Shown piece by piece: positions 37,629 through 46,329 of a stretch of 64,000 nt of DNA. A program made the translations under genes and the position numbers. The notes under the pieces were generated by a model that saw only the letters and a list, made by a program, of their open reading frames with translations, had not been told where the DNA came from and did not search any database. Each line of letters opens with the position of its first letter. Position 1 is the first letter of the stretch. This DNA is from a bacterium (lineage in GTDB: Bacteria > Bacillota > Bacilli > Lactobacillales > Streptococcaceae), in the NCBI GenBank assembly GCA_905221545.1, contig CAJNDO010000004.1, positions 122,269 to 186,268 of the forward strand, in the 5' to 3' direction.

Positions 37629-38480
37629 ATGAAAGTGATTGATCAAGCCTTACTAGAAAAAGTTATTATTGAACGTTCTCGTACAAGTCATAAAGGAGAC
37701 TACGGTCGTCTGCTGTTGCTGGGTGGGACTTATCCTTATGGGGGAGCTATCATCATGTCAGCCATTGCAGCTGTAAAAAGCGGTGCAGGATTGGTGACCG
37801 TTGGAACAGATAGGAAAAATATTCCAGCTCTACATAGCCATTTACCTGAGGCTATGGCCTTTGCTCTTCAAGACCAGCAATTATTAAAAGAGCAGTTGGA
37901 GAAAGCAGAGGTTGTTTTGCTGGGACCTGGTTTACGAGACAATGCTTTTGGAGAAGATTTAGTCACACATGTCTTTGCTAGCTTAAGACAGAATCAGATT
38001 TTGATTGTAGATGGAGGGGCTTTGACCATTCTTGCTAGAACAAGATTGTCATGTCCTTCTAGCCAGCTTATCCTAACTCCCCACCAAAAGGAGTGGGAAA
38101 AACTGTCTGGAATTACGATTGAAAAGCAAAACGAAGATGCAACAGCTAGTGCGCTGACTTCTTTCCCTCAAGGAACAATTTTGGTAGAGAAAGGTCCGGC
38201 TACTCGTATTTGGCAAGATGGCCAATCTGATTGTTACCAGTTACAGGTTGGTGGTCCCTATCAGGCGACTGGGGGTATGGGAGATACTCTGGCTGGTATG
38301 ATTGCAGGATTTGCAGGCCAGTTTAAGCAAGCTAATCTCTATGAACGTGTGGCAGTAGCGACTTATCTTCATTCAGCTATAGCCCAAGAAGTTGCTCAAG
38401 AACATTATGTGATCTTGCCAACGGAGATTAGTAATTGTCTTCCTAAAATAATGAAAAAAATATCTCAAAAAGGCACCTGA
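37629..38480 (+). CDS. nnrD: ADP-dependent NAD(P)H-hydrate dehydratase
   Basis: NnrD repairs hydrated NADH/NADPH (NADHX) in an ADP-dependent reaction. The 283-residue protein is the ribokinase-like YjeF C-terminal domain. It contains HKGDYGRLLLLGG, SGAGLVTVG, GPGLRDN, TPHQKEWEKL and the active-site GGMGDTLAGMIAG. The N-terminal epimerase domain found in fused versions is absent. The start at 37629 has GAGAGGAA upstream; an ATG 18 nt earlier is only 2 nt from the -10 box. Confidence 0.94.
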   Translation: MKVIDQALLEKVIIERSRTSHKGDYGRLLLLGGTYPYGGAIIMSAIAAVKSGAGLVTVGTDRKNIPALHSHLPEAMAFALQDQQLLKEQLEKAEVVLLGPGLRDNAFGEDLVTHVFASLRQNQILIVDGGALTILARTRLSCPSSQLILTPHQKEWEKLSGITIEKQNEDATASALTSFPQGTILVEKGPATRIWQDGQSDCYQLQVGGPYQATGGMGDTLAGMIAGFAGQFKQANLYERVAVATYLHSAIAQEVAQEHYVILPTEISNCLPKIMKKISQKGT

Positions 38481-38502
38481 TCGTTTCAGGCGCCTTTATA
38501 TT
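38468..38502. terminator. bidirectional terminator after nnrD
   Basis: AAAGGCACCTGA and TCAGGCGCCTTT form a 12-bp stem with one mismatch, flanked by A-rich and T-rich runs, between converging genes. Confidence 0.9.
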
Positions 38503-38503
38503 T

Positions 38504-38689
38504 TTAGAAAAATCCTTTAATCTTTCCAACGAGGCCATCTAGACCTTCAGAACCAGAAATCAACTGCTGAGCTTGAGAGAAGTATTCTCCAAGCTGTTCT
38601 TGATTTTCTGCAACAAATGTTTTAGCAGCTTCGAAATCTTTTGTTTCGATTAACTCTTTTACTTGATTAAACAAATCTAATGGGTTCAT
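38504..38689 (-). CDS. small conserved hypothetical protein
   Basis: This 61-residue acidic protein begins MNPLDLFNQVKELIETKDFE and ends GLVGKIKGFF. Two amphipathic helices are likely and there is no membrane segment or metal motif. A good GGAG ribosome-binding site and a TTGATT-N17-TTAAAT promoter on the minus strand support expression. I do not recognise a family function. Confidence 0.75.
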   Translation of the reverse strand: MNPLDLFNQVKELIETKDFEAAKTFVAENQEQLGEYFSQAQQLISGSEGLDGLVGKIKGFF

Positions 38690-38811
38690 CTTATTTCTCC
38701 TTTTCTGTACTTAGTTATTTAACCATCTTTATGATAAAAAATCAACTCTAGAAAGATTTCTTCGAGAATGGTTATCGGTTTCAATTTTCAGATGAATATT
38801 AAGCCTTTACA

Positions 38812-38820
38812 TGGTATAAT
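38812..38820 (+). promoter_or_regulatory. rpiA-deoB-punA operon extended -10 promoter
   Basis: TGGTATAAT lies 29 nt before the GTG start of rpiA. No clear -35 box or cre-type operator is seen next to it. Confidence 0.65.
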
Positions 38821-38849
38821 AGAAGTAGCTCTTTAATGGAGGTGTTTGA

Positions 38850-39533
38850 GTGGAAAATCTGAAAAAAATGGCAGGTATCAAGGCTGCTGAGTTTGTCAAG
38901 GATGGCATGGTAGTCGGACTTGGAACGGGGTCTACTGCCTATTATTTCGTAGAAGAAATCGGTCGTCGGATTAAGGAAGAAGGACTGAAAATTACAGCTG
39001 TAACGACTTCCAGTGTGACCAGTAAACAGGCTGAAGGCCTTAACATCCCGCTCAAGTCTATTGACCAAGTAGACGTTGTTGATGTGACGGTTGACGGAGC
39101 GGATGAAGTGGATAGCCGGTTTAACGGAATCAAAGGTGGTGGTGGTGCCCTTCTGATGGAGAAGGTTGTCGCAACGCCCTCAAAAGAATATATTTGGGTG
39201 GTCGATGAAAGCAAGCTAGTCGAGAAATTGGGTGCTTTTAAATTGCCAGTGGAAGTGGTCCAGTATGGTGCAGAACAGGTCTTTCGTCGTTTTGAGCGAG
39301 CTGGATACAAACCAAGTTTCCGTAAAAAAGACGGTCAACGTTTTGTGACGGATATGCAGAACTTTATCATTGACCTCGCCTTGGATGTCATCGAGGATCC
39401 AATTGCTTTCGGACAAGAATTGGACCATGTCGTTGGTGTCGTGGAGCACGGCTTATTCAACCAAATGGTGGATAAGGTAATCGTTGCTGGACGAGACGGG
39501 GTTCAGATTTTAACTTCAACAAAAACAAGATAA
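38850..39533 (+). CDS. rpiA: ribose-5-phosphate isomerase A
   Basis: RpiA interconverts ribose 5-phosphate and ribulose 5-phosphate. The 227-residue protein has [11 protein letters not shown], the catalytic VDGADEVD and [11 protein letters not shown]. The start is GTG with GGAGG 7 nt upstream. As the first gene of a run with deoB and punA, it feeds ribose phosphate released from nucleosides into the pentose phosphate pathway. Confidence 0.97.
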   Translation: MENLKKMAGIKAAEFVKDGMVVGLGTGSTAYYFVEEIGRRIKEEGLKITAVTTSSVTSKQAEGLNIPLKSIDQVDVVDVTVDGADEVDSRFNGIKGGGGALLMEKVVATPSKEYIWVVDESKLVEKLGAFKLPVEVVQYGAEQVFRRFERAGYKPSFRKKDGQRFVTDMQNFIIDLALDVIEDPIAFGQELDHVVGVVEHGLFNQMVDKVIVAGRDGVQILTSTKTR

Positions 39534-39556
39534 CTAAAATAATAAGGAGATACACT

Positions 39557-40768
39557 ATGTCAAAATTTAATCGTATTCACTTGGTTGTACTGGATTCTGT
39601 GGGAATCGGTGCTGCACCAGATGCCAATAACTTTGTCAATGCAGGGGTTCCAGATGGTGCCTCTGACACACTGGGACACATTTCAAAAACAGTTGGTTTA
39701 AATGTGCCAAACATGGCTAAAATCGGTCTAGGAAATATTCCTCGTGAAACGCCTCTGAAGACTGTTCCAGCTGAAAGCAATCCAACAGGTTATGCAACAA
39801 AATTGGAGGAGGTATCCCTTGGTAAGGATACCATGACTGGACACTGGGAAATCATGGGACTCAATATTACTGAGCCTTTCGATACTTTCTGGAATGGATT
39901 CCCAGAAGAAATTTTGACGAAAATCGAAGAATTCTCAGGACGTAAGGTCATCCGTGAAGCCAACAAACCATACTCAGGAACAGCTGTTATCGATGACTTT
40001 GGACCACGTCAAATGGAAACTGGGGAGTTGATTATCTATACTTCAGCTGACCCTGTTTTGCAAATTGCTGCCCACGAAGACATTATTCCTTTGGATGAAT
40101 TGTACCGTATCTGTGAGTACGCTCGTTCGATTACCCTTGAGCGTCCTGCACTTCTTGGTCGTATCATTGCTCGTCCTTATGTTGGTGAACCAGGTAACTT
40201 CACTCGTACTGCAAACCGTCGTGACTTGGCCGTATCTCCATTTGCACCGACTGTTTTGGATAAATTGAATGAGGCTGGTATCGATACTTACGCTGTTGGT
40301 AAAATCAACGATATCTTTAACGGTGCTGGTATTAACCATGATATGGGTCACAACAAGTCAAATAGTCATGGAATTGATACACTATTGAAGACCATGGGCC
40401 TTGTTGAGTTTGAAAAAGGATTCTCTTTCACAAACTTGGTTGACTTTGATGCCCTTTACGGTCATCGACGCAATGCTCACGGTTACCGTGATTGCTTGCA
40501 TGAGTTTGATGAACGCTTACCTGAAATTATCGCAGCCATGCGAGAGAACGACCTTCTCTTGATTACTGCGGACCATGGAAATGACCCAACTTATGCAGGA
40601 ACAGACCACACTCGTGAATATATTCCATTGTTGGCCTACAGCCCTGCCTTTAAAGGAAATGGTGTTATTCCAGTCGGACATTTTGCAGATATCTCAGCGA
40701 CTGTTGCCGATAACTTTGGTGTGGAAACTGCCATGATTGGGGAAAGTTTCTTAGATAAATTGGTATAA
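39557..40768 (+). CDS. deoB: phosphopentomutase
   Basis: DeoB converts (deoxy)ribose 1-phosphate to the 5-phosphate. The 403-residue protein is an alkaline-phosphatase-superfamily metalloenzyme with [11 protein letters not shown] near the N-terminus. It also has DTMTGHWE with the phosphorylated Thr, and the metal ligands in TADHGNDPT and TDHTRE. AAGGAGA precedes the ATG. It links rpiA to the phosphorylase genes downstream. Confidence 0.98.
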   Translation: MSKFNRIHLVVLDSVGIGAAPDANNFVNAGVPDGASDTLGHISKTVGLNVPNMAKIGLGNIPRETPLKTVPAESNPTGYATKLEEVSLGKDTMTGHWEIMGLNITEPFDTFWNGFPEEILTKIEEFSGRKVIREANKPYSGTAVIDDFGPRQMETGELIIYTSADPVLQIAAHEDIIPLDELYRICEYARSITLERPALLGRIIARPYVGEPGNFTRTANRRDLAVSPFAPTVLDKLNEAGIDTYAVGKINDIFNGAGINHDMGHNKSNSHGIDTLLKTMGLVEFEKGFSFTNLVDFDALYGHRRNAHGYRDCLHEFDERLPEIIAAMRENDLLLITADHGNDPTYAGTDHTREYIPLLAYSPAFKGNGVIPVGHFADISATVADNFGVETAMIGESFLDKLV

Positions 40769-40769
40769 G

Positions 40770-41342
40770 ATGGCGCGCTATGTTTTGCTTGTGAGAGGTA
40801 TCAATGTTGGTGGCAAGAATAAGGTCGTTATGGCAGAGTTTCGTCAAGAATTGACCGATTTGGGACTGGGAAAGGTTGAGACCTACATCAACAGTGGCAA
40901 TATCTTCTTTACTTCGACAGATGCCAAAACCCAATTGGTTGAAAAATTAGAGACTTTCTTTGAAGTTCATTATCCATTTATTCAGAGCTTTTCTTTACTG
41001 AGTCAAGAAGACTATGAAACAGAAGTGGAGAATCTACCAGCTTGGTGGAATGAAGACTTGGCAAGAAAAGACGTTCTCTTTTATACTGAGGGCTTGGATA
41101 TTGATCAAGTCATCGAGACGGTTAAAAGTTTAGAGCTGAAAGATGAGGTCGTGCATTTTGGAAAACTTGGGATTTTTTGGGGAAAATTCTCTGAAGAATC
41201 CTACTCTAAGACTGCCTATCACAAGCACCTGCTCAAGATGTCATTCTATCGCCACATTACCATTCGCAATGCTAAAACCTTTGACAAAATTGGTCAAATG
41301 CTAAAAAATAATAAGGAGACACACAATGACATTTTTAGATAA
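40770..41342 (+). CDS. DUF1697 family protein
   Basis: The 190-residue protein has the DUF1697 opening YVLLVRGINVGGKNKVVM and the YINSGNIFF segment. Function is unknown. The start is 1 nt after the deoB stop, so it is translated by coupling, and it overlaps punA by 17 nt. Being embedded in a nucleoside operon hints at a nucleotide- or sugar-phosphate-related role, but that is inference. Confidence 0.88.
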   Translation: MARYVLLVRGINVGGKNKVVMAEFRQELTDLGLGKVETYINSGNIFFTSTDAKTQLVEKLETFFEVHYPFIQSFSLLSQEDYETEVENLPAWWNEDLARKDVLFYTEGLDIDQVIETVKSLELKDEVVHFGKLGIFWGKFSEESYSKTAYHKHLLKMSFYRHITIRNAKTFDKIGQMLKNNKETHNDIFR

Positions 41343-42135
41343 AATCAATGAAACAGCTGCCTTCCTGAAAGACAAGGGAATCCAAGCGCCTGAGTTTGGT
41401 CTAATCCTTGGATCAGGACTTGGAGAATTGGCAGAGGAAATCGAAAATCCAGTTGTAGTAGATTATGCTGATATTCCAAACTGGGGGCGTTCAACAGTAG
41501 TCGGTCACGCTGGTAAATTGGTATATGGTGAACTGGCAGGTCGCAAGGTCTTGGCTCTTCAAGGTCGCTTCCATTTCTACGAAGGCAATCCTCTGGAAGT
41601 CGTGACTTTCCCAGTACGTGTCATGAAAGTTCTCGGATCTGAAGGTGTTATTGTAACCAATGCAGCTGGTGGTATCGGATTTGGTCCTGGTACTTTGATG
41701 GCTATCTCAGACCATATCAATATGACGGGGCAAAACCCATTGATGGGTGAAAATTTGGATGATTTTGGTCCTCGTTTCCCAGATATGTCTAAAGCCTACA
41801 CTCCAGAATACCGTACTACTGCCCATGAAGTGGCTAAAAAACTTGGTATCAAGCTTGATGAAGGTGTCTATATCGGTGTAACTGGTCCAACTTATGAAAC
41901 ACCAGCAGAAATTCGTGCCTATAAAACACTTGGAGCGGATGCAGTTGGTATGTCTACGGTTCCTGAAGTTATCGTGGCAGCCCACTCTGGCTTGAAAGTT
42001 CTAGGAATTTCATGTATTACTAACTTTGCGGCTGGTTTCCAAGAAGAACTCAATCACGAGGAAGTTGTGGAAGTGACTGAACGTGTTAAAGGTGACTTTA
42101 AAGGATTGATTAAAGCGATTCTTGCAGAATTGTAA
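41326..42135 (+). CDS. punA: purine-nucleoside phosphorylase (trimer type)
   Basis: PunA phosphorolyses inosine and guanosine to base and (deoxy)ribose 1-phosphate. The 269-residue protein has the class II PNP motifs GSGLGELAEEIE, STVVGHAGKLVYGEL, TNAAGGI and GPTYETPAEIRAYK, with the base-binding SCITNFAAG near the end. AAGGAGA precedes the ATG. It complements the hexameric-type DeoD encoded further downstream. Confidence 0.96.
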   Translation: MTFLDKINETAAFLKDKGIQAPEFGLILGSGLGELAEEIENPVVVDYADIPNWGRSTVVGHAGKLVYGELAGRKVLALQGRFHFYEGNPLEVVTFPVRVMKVLGSEGVIVTNAAGGIGFGPGTLMAISDHINMTGQNPLMGENLDDFGPRFPDMSKAYTPEYRTTAHEVAKKLGIKLDEGVYIGVTGPTYETPAEIRAYKTLGADAVGMSTVPEVIVAAHSGLKVLGISCITNFAAGFQEELNHEEVVEVTERVKGDFKGLIKAILAEL

Positions 42136-42142
42136 AAAACTT

Positions 42143-42190
42143 GGTGATGGGATTAGACTAGAAATGAAGGTTTCAGTTCTCATCACCTTT
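42143..42190 (+). terminator. possible terminator or attenuator after punA
   Basis: GGTGATG and CATCACC form a 7-bp stem closing a 31-nt loop, followed only by TTTAG. The weak T-run makes termination partial at best. Confidence 0.45.
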
Positions 42191-42319
42191 AGTAGAGAAG
42201 ATTGGGTTTGTTGTGATTAAAAGATGAACAAAAATCCAATCGACTACTATATTTTTACTAAAAATTTGTCACATTCTTATTCATCAATTAGGAGAAATGA
42301 CTTGGAAATGCGAAATAGC

Positions 42320-42349
42320 TTACAGGCTGAGTAATCTGATTGGTAAATA
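42320..42349 (+). promoter_or_regulatory. possible promoter of the lipase-lectin gene
   Basis: TTACAG is followed after 18 nt by TAAATA with TGG before it. It lies about 28 nt before the ATG. Confidence 0.45.
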
Positions 42350-42377
42350 GGGGAAAATAAAAGAAAGTTAGAAAAGA

Positions 42378-45110
42378 ATGAAAATCGGTCAACGACTTAT
42401 GCGTTTTGGCATAAAAAAATTAAGTATTGGAGTTGTATCTGTTGCAGTTGGCTTTGCTTTTTTAGTACCGACAGGAATTTCTGCCAATGAAGGAAGTCCA
42501 GTTGTGAAAAACGAAGCTCCTCTAGTCGTAAATGCAACGGATAGTCCGACAAAACTAGAAAATACTGATAAAAAACAGGAACTACCTCGTATAGAGGAAA
42601 AAGCTGCAGCTATCCAACCAGCTCCAGAAACAAAAGAAGTCCTTAAAAATCAGAAGGAAGAAGAAAAGCTGGACTCCCATAAAACAGAGCCTGCTCTAGT
42701 TCCTGAAGACGTGAATAAAGAGAAAAATGTAAAGGATGAGGCTACACCTTCTCGCCCTGTGACAGCAGAAGATCTTTTGAAAATCTCAAAAGGAGAATTG
42801 CACTCAGAAAATGATTTACTTGACAATTCTCTTTATGGTGAAAAAGTCCTTGATTTAGAAGGTGATGACGATCAGGATGGTATCAAAAATAAGGATGAAC
42901 TTTATGTTTATCATAAAGATGGTAAGGACTATTTAGGATATAACAGTCATCCATTACTGGCGGACAGTGATGGGGACGGATTAGCAGATGGAGAAGATGA
43001 TAATAAGAAACAATGGTATGTTACAGATCGAGATGCTCTTCTCTTTATGGAGTTATCCTATCGTGATGATGACTATATCGAAAAAATCCTAGATCATAAG
43101 AATCCATTTCCGAGTCTCTACTTGAATCGTCAAGAATATAAGATGATGCACAATGAGTTAGCTCCGTTTTGGAAGATGAAAAAAGCTTACCATACAGCTA
43201 GTGGTTTGGATGCTTATCTATTTGAAACTAAGAGTGATTTTCCTTATTTAAAAGACAATACTGTTCAAATGTTGGCTATACGTGGGACAAGACTGAATGA
43301 TGCAAAAGATTTGAGAACGGACTTGACCCTGCTAGGAGGAAATAAACCTGCACAAGCGGATGATATCCGTAATGTTGTAAAAGAATTGGCGCAGGATTCC
43401 AGCATTACCAATCTGTATATGACAGGTCATTCTTTAGGAGGCTATTTAGCTCAAATAGCAGCGGTTGAAGCCTATCAGAAATATCCTACTTTTTATAATA
43501 ATGTTTTGAAAAAAGTGACAACATTTAATGCACCTAAGGTTATTACTTCAAGAACAATCTGGAATGCCAAAAATGGTTTCTGGGATGTAGGATTAGAAAG
43601 TCGGAAGCTTGCTGTAAATGGAAAAATTAAACATTATGTAGTGGATAATGACAATGTGGTTACATCTGTGCTACAAAATGATAGTGATGTTGTGACATCT
43701 ACAGGAAGTGCCAATGTTAAGCACCGTTCGCGTGGCTATTTTGAAAGCCGTATGAATGATATTCCAAACTTTAATATTGGAAAACGAACAACATTGGACA
43801 AGCAGGGTTACCGTGATCCAAAACTGGAAAAAATTTCTTTCTTTAAGAAACAACAACTCCCTCTGTCATCTAGTCAACCAAGCGCTGAACCTCTTGAAAA
43901 TATAGCTCTGGGGAAACGGGTTACCCAAAGTTCGACAGCTTTTGGAGGTGACGCTAGAAGGGCTGTGGATGGAAAAGTAGATGGGAATTATGCTCATCAT
44001 TCTGTAACGCATACAGAGTTTCAATCTAAGCCTTGGTGGCAAGTCGATTTAGACAGAGAAGAAACGATTCGTCAAATCAATATCTATAATCGAACAGATA
44101 CTGCTCAGGATAGGCTTACCAATTTTAATGTGATTCTTTTAGATAGTTCTGGGAAAGAAATTGAAAGAAAACGCATTGCATCTCTGAAAGATATTTCTGC
44201 ACAAATTGCAATTGACTATAAAAAAGCTCGTTTTGTCCGTATTGAGTTAGATGGTTACAATGCTCTCAGTCTCGCAGAAGTTCAAGTCTTGCGTGCTGAG
44301 AATATCGCATGGAAAAAGCAAGCACGCCAAAGTTCTACCGAGTTTGGAGGAGATGCTAGCCGTGCCTTGGATGGGAATACCAATAGAAGCTACAGCCAGC
44401 AATCGATTACGCATACAAAATTTGAAAATCAGCCTTGGTGGGAAGTTGATTTAGGTCGTACAGAACAGGTAGGACTTGTCCGTCTTTATAATCGTGGAGA
44501 TGGAGAACTTTCTAAACGTCTGTCAGACTTTGATGTGATTTTATATGATGAAACAGGGAAAGAAGTTACTAGAAAATATGTTTCTCGTTTAGAAGGAAAT
44601 CGTCTAGATCTTCAGTTGGATGGCAAGTTGGGTCGCCGTGTCCGTATTCAATTGCGTCAGAAAAATCAAGCTCTCAGTCTTGCTGAAGTAGAAGTGTTTC
44701 GATTTATGGCTAAGAATGCTGTGACACCACCAACTTCTAAGCCAGTACAAGTGTTAAATTACACTCCTGTAAAAGATAAAACCCTAACTATTCAGCATAG
44801 TGGAGCTTACATTGCACGCTATTCTATAACTTGGGAAGAAGTTACAGTAGATAAAAATGGTCATTCAGTTGTTCGCAGTCATTCTTGGGAAGGAAATGGA
44901 CGTAATCAGACTGCAGGTTTTGTCCTCAACCTCCCAATTAAAGAAAATATGCGTAATCTTCGAATTAAGATCGAAAAGAGAACAGGTCTTATCTGGAATA
45001 GATGGCAAACGATCTATGATAACAGACCTCTCCTTGCTCAACCACATCGAAAAAACACTCATTGGGGTACGACATTGAATTCCAAGGTGAGTGACGATGA
45101 TGTCTTGTAA
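42378..45110 (+). CDS. secreted lipase / tandem F5-8C (FTP) lectin / CDC domain-4 chimera
   Basis: The 910-residue protein starts with a YSIRK-like signal (FGIKKLSIGVVSVAVG, residues 10-25; cleavage near SANEG). A charged region (40-130) and a Ca-binding segment follow (DDDQDG at 163-168, DSDGDGLADGEDDN at 196-209). The class 3 lipase domain (about 215-470) has MTGHSLGGYLAQ with Ser352; D423/D425 and H449 are the best triad candidates. Two fucolectin-type domains (507-637, 641-775) share QSST-FGGDA-RA-DG and YNR-D-RL patterns with lectinolysin. Residues 797-910 match pneumolysin domain 4 (HSGAYIARYSITWEE, the undecapeptide position KRTGLIWNRWQ, then WGTTL). No pore-forming domains and no LPxTG anchor are present. 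Confidence 0.85.
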   Translation: MKIGQRLMRFGIKKLSIGVVSVAVGFAFLVPTGISANEGSPVVKNEAPLVVNATDSPTKLENTDKKQELPRIEEKAAAIQPAPETKEVLKNQKEEEKLDSHKTEPALVPEDVNKEKNVKDEATPSRPVTAEDLLKISKGELHSENDLLDNSLYGEKVLDLEGDDDQDGIKNKDELYVYHKDGKDYLGYNSHPLLADSDGDGLADGEDDNKKQWYVTDRDALLFMELSYRDDDYIEKILDHKNPFPSLYLNRQEYKMMHNELAPFWKMKKAYHTASGLDAYLFETKSDFPYLKDNTVQMLAIRGTRLNDAKDLRTDLTLLGGNKPAQADDIRNVVKELAQDSSITNLYMTGHSLGGYLAQIAAVEAYQKYPTFYNNVLKKVTTFNAPKVITSRTIWNAKNGFWDVGLESRKLAVNGKIKHYVVDNDNVVTSVLQNDSDVVTSTGSANVKHRSRGYFESRMNDIPNFNIGKRTTLDKQGYRDPKLEKISFFKKQQLPLSSSQPSAEPLENIALGKRVTQSSTAFGGDARRAVDGKVDGNYAHHSVTHTEFQSKPWWQVDLDREETIRQINIYNRTDTAQDRLTNFNVILLDSSGKEIERKRIASLKDISAQIAIDYKKARFVRIELDGYNALSLAEVQVLRAENIAWKKQARQSSTEFGGDASRALDGNTNRSYSQQSITHTKFENQPWWEVDLGRTEQVGLVRLYNRGDGELSKRLSDFDVILYDETGKEVTRKYVSRLEGNRLDLQLDGKLGRRVRIQLRQKNQALSLAEVEVFRFMAKNAVTPPTSKPVQVLNYTPVKDKTLTIQHSGAYIARYSITWEEVTVDKNGHSVVRSHSWEGNGRNQTAGFVLNLPIKENMRNLRIKIEKRTGLIWNRWQTIYDNRPLLAQPHRKNTHWGTTLNSKVSDDDVL

Positions 45111-45153
45111 TCTGATGATACAATGACAGTTAGATAATTTAGTTTATAAAAAA

Positions 45154-45182
45154 CTACCTGAGCTCGAATAGGACTCAGGTAG
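45154..45182 (+). terminator. strong hairpin after the lipase-lectin gene
   Basis: CTACCTGAG and CTCAGGTAG form a perfect 9-bp stem with an 11-nt loop. No T-run follows, so it may be a processing or stabilising hairpin rather than a true terminator. Confidence 0.5.
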
Positions 45183-45210
45183 CTATCTGTGAGAGAATAA
45201 AATTAAAAAA

Positions 45211-45265
45211 GAAAGGTAGAGCGCGTGTTCTGATTTGAACACGAGCGGAAAACTTTTCTAAAAAC
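45211..45265 (+). repeat. structured leader element, copy 1 (5' half only)
   Basis: This copy has the conserved start AGAAAGGTAGAGC and the hairpin GCGTGTTC/GAACACG with a 6-nt loop, then GAGCGGAAAACT. The long second hairpin seen in the other copies is missing. It lies directly before a normal GGAAG ribosome-binding site of the glutamine amidotransferase gene. Confidence 0.65.
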
Positions 45266-45281
45266 TTAGGAAGACAAACTA

Positions 45282-45992
45282 ATGAAAGTCCATTTTATAC
45301 TACATGAGAGTTTTGAAATCCCAGGTGCTTATCTAACTTGGGCTCAATCAAGAGGTCATGATATTGGAATAACAAAGGTTTATAAGGGAGAAGTTTTACC
45401 CCAAACAGTTTCTGATATTGATTTTCTTATCATTATGGGAGGTCCTCAATCTCCTGATGAAGATAAAGAAAATTTCCCTTATTATCATCCAAAAGAAGAA
45501 ATTAGGTTCATTCGACAAGCAATAGAAGAAGATAAGTATATTGTAGGTGTATGCTTAGGGGCGCAACTACTTTCTGTTGCTTATGGGGGTCAATATGAGC
45601 ATAGTCCTGAAAGAGAAATAGGTGTATTCCCTATTAGGATGACTAGTCAAGGACTAGCAGATAAACACCTCAAACATTTTGGTAGTGAGCTTTTAGTTGG
45701 TCACTGGCATGGTGATATGCCGGGATTGACAGACGAAGCGGTAATCCTTGCTACCAGTCAAGGTTGTCCGCGACAGATTGTTCGCTTTAGCCCTAAACAT
45801 TATGCTTTTCAAGTGCATTTAGAGTTTGATTTAGAAGCGATTGATTTATTGGTTGCTGCGGATAGTGAAGAACGATTGATAGAACAACATCAAACATTAT
45901 CTTTTGTTCAATCACCTGAAGAATTGCGTGGTAACGATTATTCTGAAATGAATGCAAAATTGCATAATTTTTTAGATTCGCTTACAAATTAG
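45282..45992 (+). CDS. class I glutamine amidotransferase
   Basis: The 236-residue protein is a stand-alone GATase1 domain. The nucleophile Cys is in GVCLGAQLL (about residue 91), the oxyanion-type glycines in IMGGPQSP and the His-x-Glu pair in HLEFD. It resembles GuaA-like amidotransferases that use a free-standing domain, but the synthase partner is not visible. It sits in the accessory insert between punA and deoD and is followed by its own terminator. Confidence 0.9.
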   Translation: MKVHFILHESFEIPGAYLTWAQSRGHDIGITKVYKGEVLPQTVSDIDFLIIMGGPQSPDEDKENFPYYHPKEEIRFIRQAIEEDKYIVGVCLGAQLLSVAYGGQYEHSPEREIGVFPIRMTSQGLADKHLKHFGSELLVGHWHGDMPGLTDEAVILATSQGCPRQIVRFSPKHYAFQVHLEFDLEAIDLLVAADSEERLIEQHQTLSFVQSPEELRGNDYSEMNAKLHNFLDSLTN

Positions 45993-46002
45993 AATTACGG
46001 AC

Positions 46003-46034
46003 AAACTAGATATTTTAATTTGTGCTAGTTTTTA
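46003..46034 (+). terminator. terminator of the glutamine amidotransferase gene
   Basis: AAACTAG and CTAGTTT pair across a 15-nt loop and are followed by TT. Confidence 0.65.
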
Positions 46035-46050
46035 CAAAATATCAAAAATA

Positions 46051-46182
46051 AGAAAGGTAGAGCGCGTGTTTGGATTTGAACACGAGCGGAAAGCTCGGAA
46101 AATAGATAATTTGACTGAGAAATCAGGATTTCTCGTCAGATTCCTAATTTTCAGTCGTTTTCTTCTCGCTCTCTAATCTTCA
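46051..46182 (+). repeat. structured leader element, copy 2
   Basis: The copy starts AGAAAGGTAGAGC. Hairpin 1 is CGTGTTT/GAACACG. Hairpin 2 is closed by GAGCG/CGCTC and capped by AGAAAT/ATTTCT. The 3' end reads TCGCTCTCTAATCTT, matching copy 3 (TCGCCCTTTATATCTT). It is followed immediately by copy 3 in the same direction, with a period of about 140 nt. Confidence 0.75.
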
Positions 46183-46190
46183 TAAAATAA

Positions 46191-46329
46191 AGAAAGGATG
46201 GGTAAACCGTATTCGCTGAATTGAATACGGGCGGAGAACTGTGTAAAAAAGATAAACTGTCTAGCATCATTGATGCGTCGTCAGTTTCCTATTTTTACTT
46301 TGTTCTCTGTCGCCCTTTATATCTTAACT
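46191..46329 (+). repeat. structured leader element, copy 3, deoD leader
   Basis: The copy starts AGAAAGGATGGG. Hairpin 1 is CCGTATTC/GAATACGG. Hairpin 2 is closed by GGGCG/CGCCC, then GTAAAAA/TTTTTAC, AAACTG/CAGTTT and a GCATCATTGATGC tip. The deoD ATG follows the 3' arm by 14 nt and has no ribosome-binding site of its own. The only AAAGG lies before the hairpins, about 130 nt away in linear sequence. Confidence 0.8.

Noticed and set aside
46198..46224. Eight-codon leader peptide frame (ATG GGT AAA ...) in the deoD leader
   Set aside because: The ATG is directly joined to AAAGG with no spacer, and the other copies lack an equivalent frame; structure is better conserved than coding.
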